In this document: positions 62,336-63,767 of the stretch, piece after piece
How the letters are laid out: the number at the start of each line of letters is the position of its first letter
Position numbering within the stretch: position 1 is the stretch's first letter
Source: Verrucomicrobiia bacterium
GTDB lineage: Bacteria; Verrucomicrobiota; Verrucomicrobiia; Limisphaerales; UBA11358
Reading direction: 5' to 3'
DNA length: 63,767 nt
NCBI GenBank assembly: GCA_025451535.1
Contig: JANWKE010000129.1
Span: 1-63,767, forward strand
Notes under the pieces: generated by a model
Seen by the model: the letters and a program-made list of their open reading frames with translations, nothing else
Told to the model about the DNA's origin: nothing
Database searches by the model: none
Translations under genes and position numbers: made by a program

Positions 62336-63508
62336 ATGAATGCGCCTATTAAACAACCAGCCGACGCCCGCAAAGTTATCATCCTTGGCGCGGGGGCATC
62401 CAGAGCGGATGGCGCTCCACTTCAAGCTGGCCTGATTCCCGAGTTCGCCAATATCATCCATCAGCGCGGTATCTCCGGCACTCTTCGTCCCGCCGACCAA
62501 GACTTGTGCGATTTCTTTCAAAAATTCTGGGGTGCCAATATCAAAAGTGTCGATTGGGATGATGAGACCTATCCAACATTCGAGGAGGCTCTGGGACTCC
62601 TGGAGTTGGCGAATGCACGCGGCGAGTTCTTTAAAGGTTTTGGCAGCCTTCCGCATCGAACCCCACTTGCCCACAAGATACACGCCCACCTGATCGGCCT
62701 GATTGCCACCGTTCTGGATCACACACTTCAAGGGATCAACCGTCATCATGATACTCTGGCTCACTCGCTCGGCCAGCTAGGTTGGTTTGGGAAAACTTCC
62801 TTCATATCACTCAACTACGACTTGTTGATTGATAACGCACTGCGGCGTGAGTTGGAAGTTGAGCCCGATTACGCGATCGTATTCCACTCAGTCACGGAAG
62901 CGTTGGGCGGCGGCACTGACACGTGGGAGCCACCATTGCTCAAGCTTCACGGTTCTTTGAACTGGCTGTATTGCCCCACCTGCAATGCAATGGATTTATT
63001 CCCCGGCGCGAAGATTGTGGCAAGGCTTGCTCACGACGCCCCGAATTTGGTCTGCCAAACCTGTAAGGAGCCGCGCCTGCCTATTGTCATTCCGCCTACC
63101 TTTTTCAAAGTAATGTCCAATTTCTACCTCCAGCAAATCTGGAAGCGCGCGGAGGACATTCTTCGACAGGCGGATCATCTGATCTTTTGCGGCTACTCGT
63201 TTCCCGATGCCGACCTCCACTTTAAATATTTGCTCAAGCGGACGGAAATCAATCGCGTATCAAACCAAGATTCACCCAGCCAACTTCCCCTTTCGGAGTT
63301 TCCGTCCGAGGAAGAGTATCAGCCCGAGCATCTCGAAGTTTTCATCGTCAATGAACACGCAGGCAAAACATCCGAAGCCCGCCAAGCCGAGGGGGATCGC
63401 TACCGCCGGTTCTTTCGCGACAAGGCCAATATCCATTGGACGAAGTTAACTTTCGAGGATCTCGCCGCCGATCCAACTACATACGCCGATCCAGCCAATT
63501 GGATTTAA
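62336..63508 (+). CDS. SIR2-like NAD-binding protein with inserted zinc ribbon
   Basis: The ATG at 62336 gives KVIILGAGASRADGAPLQAG, the Rossmann NAD loop of the SIR2 family. FISLNYDLLIDNAL (the Asn-Tyr-Asp segment), LLKLHGSLNWLYCPTC with the catalytic-type His, and FCGYSFPDADLHF follow. A zinc ribbon is formed by CPTC and CQTC. Bacterial SIR2-like proteins without a histone substrate are usually NAD-consuming defence effectors, and this one sits in a restriction block. The 390-residue protein has no membrane segment. Its sensor partner could be the DUF262 protein that follows 33 bp later, which is inferred. Confidence 0.87.
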   Translation: MNAPIKQPADARKVIILGAGASRADGAPLQAGLIPEFANIIHQRGISGTLRPADQDLCDFFQKFWGANIKSVDWDDETYPTFEEALGLLELANARGEFFKGFGSLPHRTPLAHKIHAHLIGLIATVLDHTLQGINRHHDTLAHSLGQLGWFGKTSFISLNYDLLIDNALRRELEVEPDYAIVFHSVTEALGGGTDTWEPPLLKLHGSLNWLYCPTCNAMDLFPGAKIVARLAHDAPNLVCQTCKEPRLPIVIPPTFFKVMSNFYLQQIWKRAEDILRQADHLIFCGYSFPDADLHFKYLLKRTEINRVSNQDSPSQLPLSEFPSEEEYQPEHLEVFIVNEHAGKTSEARQAEGDRYRRFFRDKANIHWTKLTFEDLAADPTTYADPANWI

Positions 63509-63541
63509 GAACCAAAACCCCCAGAGGGAGAAATAAAGTTT

Positions 63542-63767
63542 ATGTCATTCCAAACCCCAATCACTGTCAAAGAGGCGATCGAGAACATTGACCAAAAACG
63601 TTACCTGTTGCCCGCCATCCAGCGCGAGGTGGTTTGGGGTGTCGAGCAAATCGAGCGGCTGTTTGACTCACTGTTGCGGGATTATCCCATCGGCTCGTTT
63701 TTGTTCTGGCAGGTGGAGCGAAAGAATGCGGGCAACTTCCAGTTCTACGAGTTCATGAGGGAATATC
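63542..63767 (+). CDS. DUF262 (GmrS-like) protein, 3' end outside window
   Basis: Only the first 75 residues are visible: MSFQTPITVKEAIENIDQKR, then YLLPAIQREVVWGVEQIERL, then FDSLLRDYPIGSFLFWQV. The PxIQRxxVW and DSLLRxYPIGxFLFW blocks are the signature of DUF262, the N-terminal domain of GmrSD-type modification-dependent restriction proteins. That domain binds and hydrolyses nucleotides to steer a nuclease domain. The gene is cut by the window edge, so the presence of the DUF1524 nuclease half is unknown. AGGGAG lies before the ATG. Confidence 0.9.
   Translation, partial: MSFQTPITVKEAIENIDQKRYLLPAIQREVVWGVEQIERLFDSLLRDYPIGSFLFWQVERKNAGNFQFYEFMREY

Noticed and set aside
1-63767. CRISPR arrays
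   Set aside because: No regularly spaced identical repeats and no cas genes were seen.

Overview
The window looks like a piece of a Verrucomicrobiota chromosome, probably from the Pedosphaerales/Limisphaerales side. This is inferred from gene content: a secreted Ig-like protein ending in the NW-x-x-I / RFYRA-type C-terminal domain common in that phylum, a YfiR-type protein beside a sensor kinase and a TonB receptor, an Eco57I-type system, and many ATGA start/stop overlaps. No rRNA or marker gene is present to fix the taxonomy.

Left part, about 1-24.2 kb, GC-rich chromosome. At 1-5.0 kb a tightly overlapping plus-strand operon encodes a uridine-kinase-like P-loop protein (cut by the window edge), an undecaprenyl-phosphate sugar transferase, a nucleotidyltransferase/left-handed-helix protein, a STAS protein, an alkaline-phosphatase-fold enzyme and an acyltransferase. 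At 5.0-11.6 kb follow a polysaccharide deacetylase, a GT4 glycosyltransferase, an O-antigen ligase/polymerase-like membrane protein, a methyltransferase, a GT2 enzyme and a nucleotidyltransferase-like orphan. Together these read as an exopolysaccharide or O-antigen locus. At 11.7-19.0 kb lie a REC-PAS protein, a hybrid sensor kinase, a YfiR/DUF4154 protein, a TonB-dependent receptor and an Ig-domain protein. At 19.5-24.2 kb an amino-sugar locus (NagB, an MFS sugar porter, a GH20 hexosaminidase) suggests use of chitooligosaccharide or GlcNAc.

Junction, about 24.2-26.6 kb. A tRNA 3'-end-like sequence on the minus strand, a decayed uvrD fragment, two small genes and an IS21 istA fragment form a debris zone. 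I read it as the edge of an integrated element extending right beyond the window.

Element, about 26.6-63.8 kb, visibly less GC-rich in places. (a) A seven-gene minus-strand operon (36.9 to 26.7 kb) combines a zinc-ribbon TRAFAC-type GTPase, a GAP1-N2-like protein with Ig domains and a membrane anchor, a 983-residue single-span membrane protein, a GYF-like membrane protein, a MotA/TolQ/ExbB-type channel and two small stator-B-like proteins that each carry an Asp in the membrane helix. This is my best candidate for an undescribed system: a GTPase-controlled ion-driven membrane motor. (b) A secreted PLD-family nuclease, a RadC protein and a giant NACHT protein follow. (c) A mobilization module has MobF relaxase TraI facing TraK, TraL (frameshifted), TraM and the coupling protein, with a repeat-rich 450-bp oriT candidate between them. 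This is the order of the RK2 Tra1 region. (d) A complete 2.43-kb IS with 19-bp inverted repeats and an 8-bp target duplication carries passenger genes and a tRNA-like sequence. (e) A restriction/defence block holds a PLD-SNF2 helicase, an Eco57I-type methylase, a DUF3644 protein, a small unknown, a wHTH-nuclease, a SIR2-like protein and the start of a DUF262 protein. No integrase or mating-pair-formation genes are seen, so the element is either mobilizable or continues to the right.
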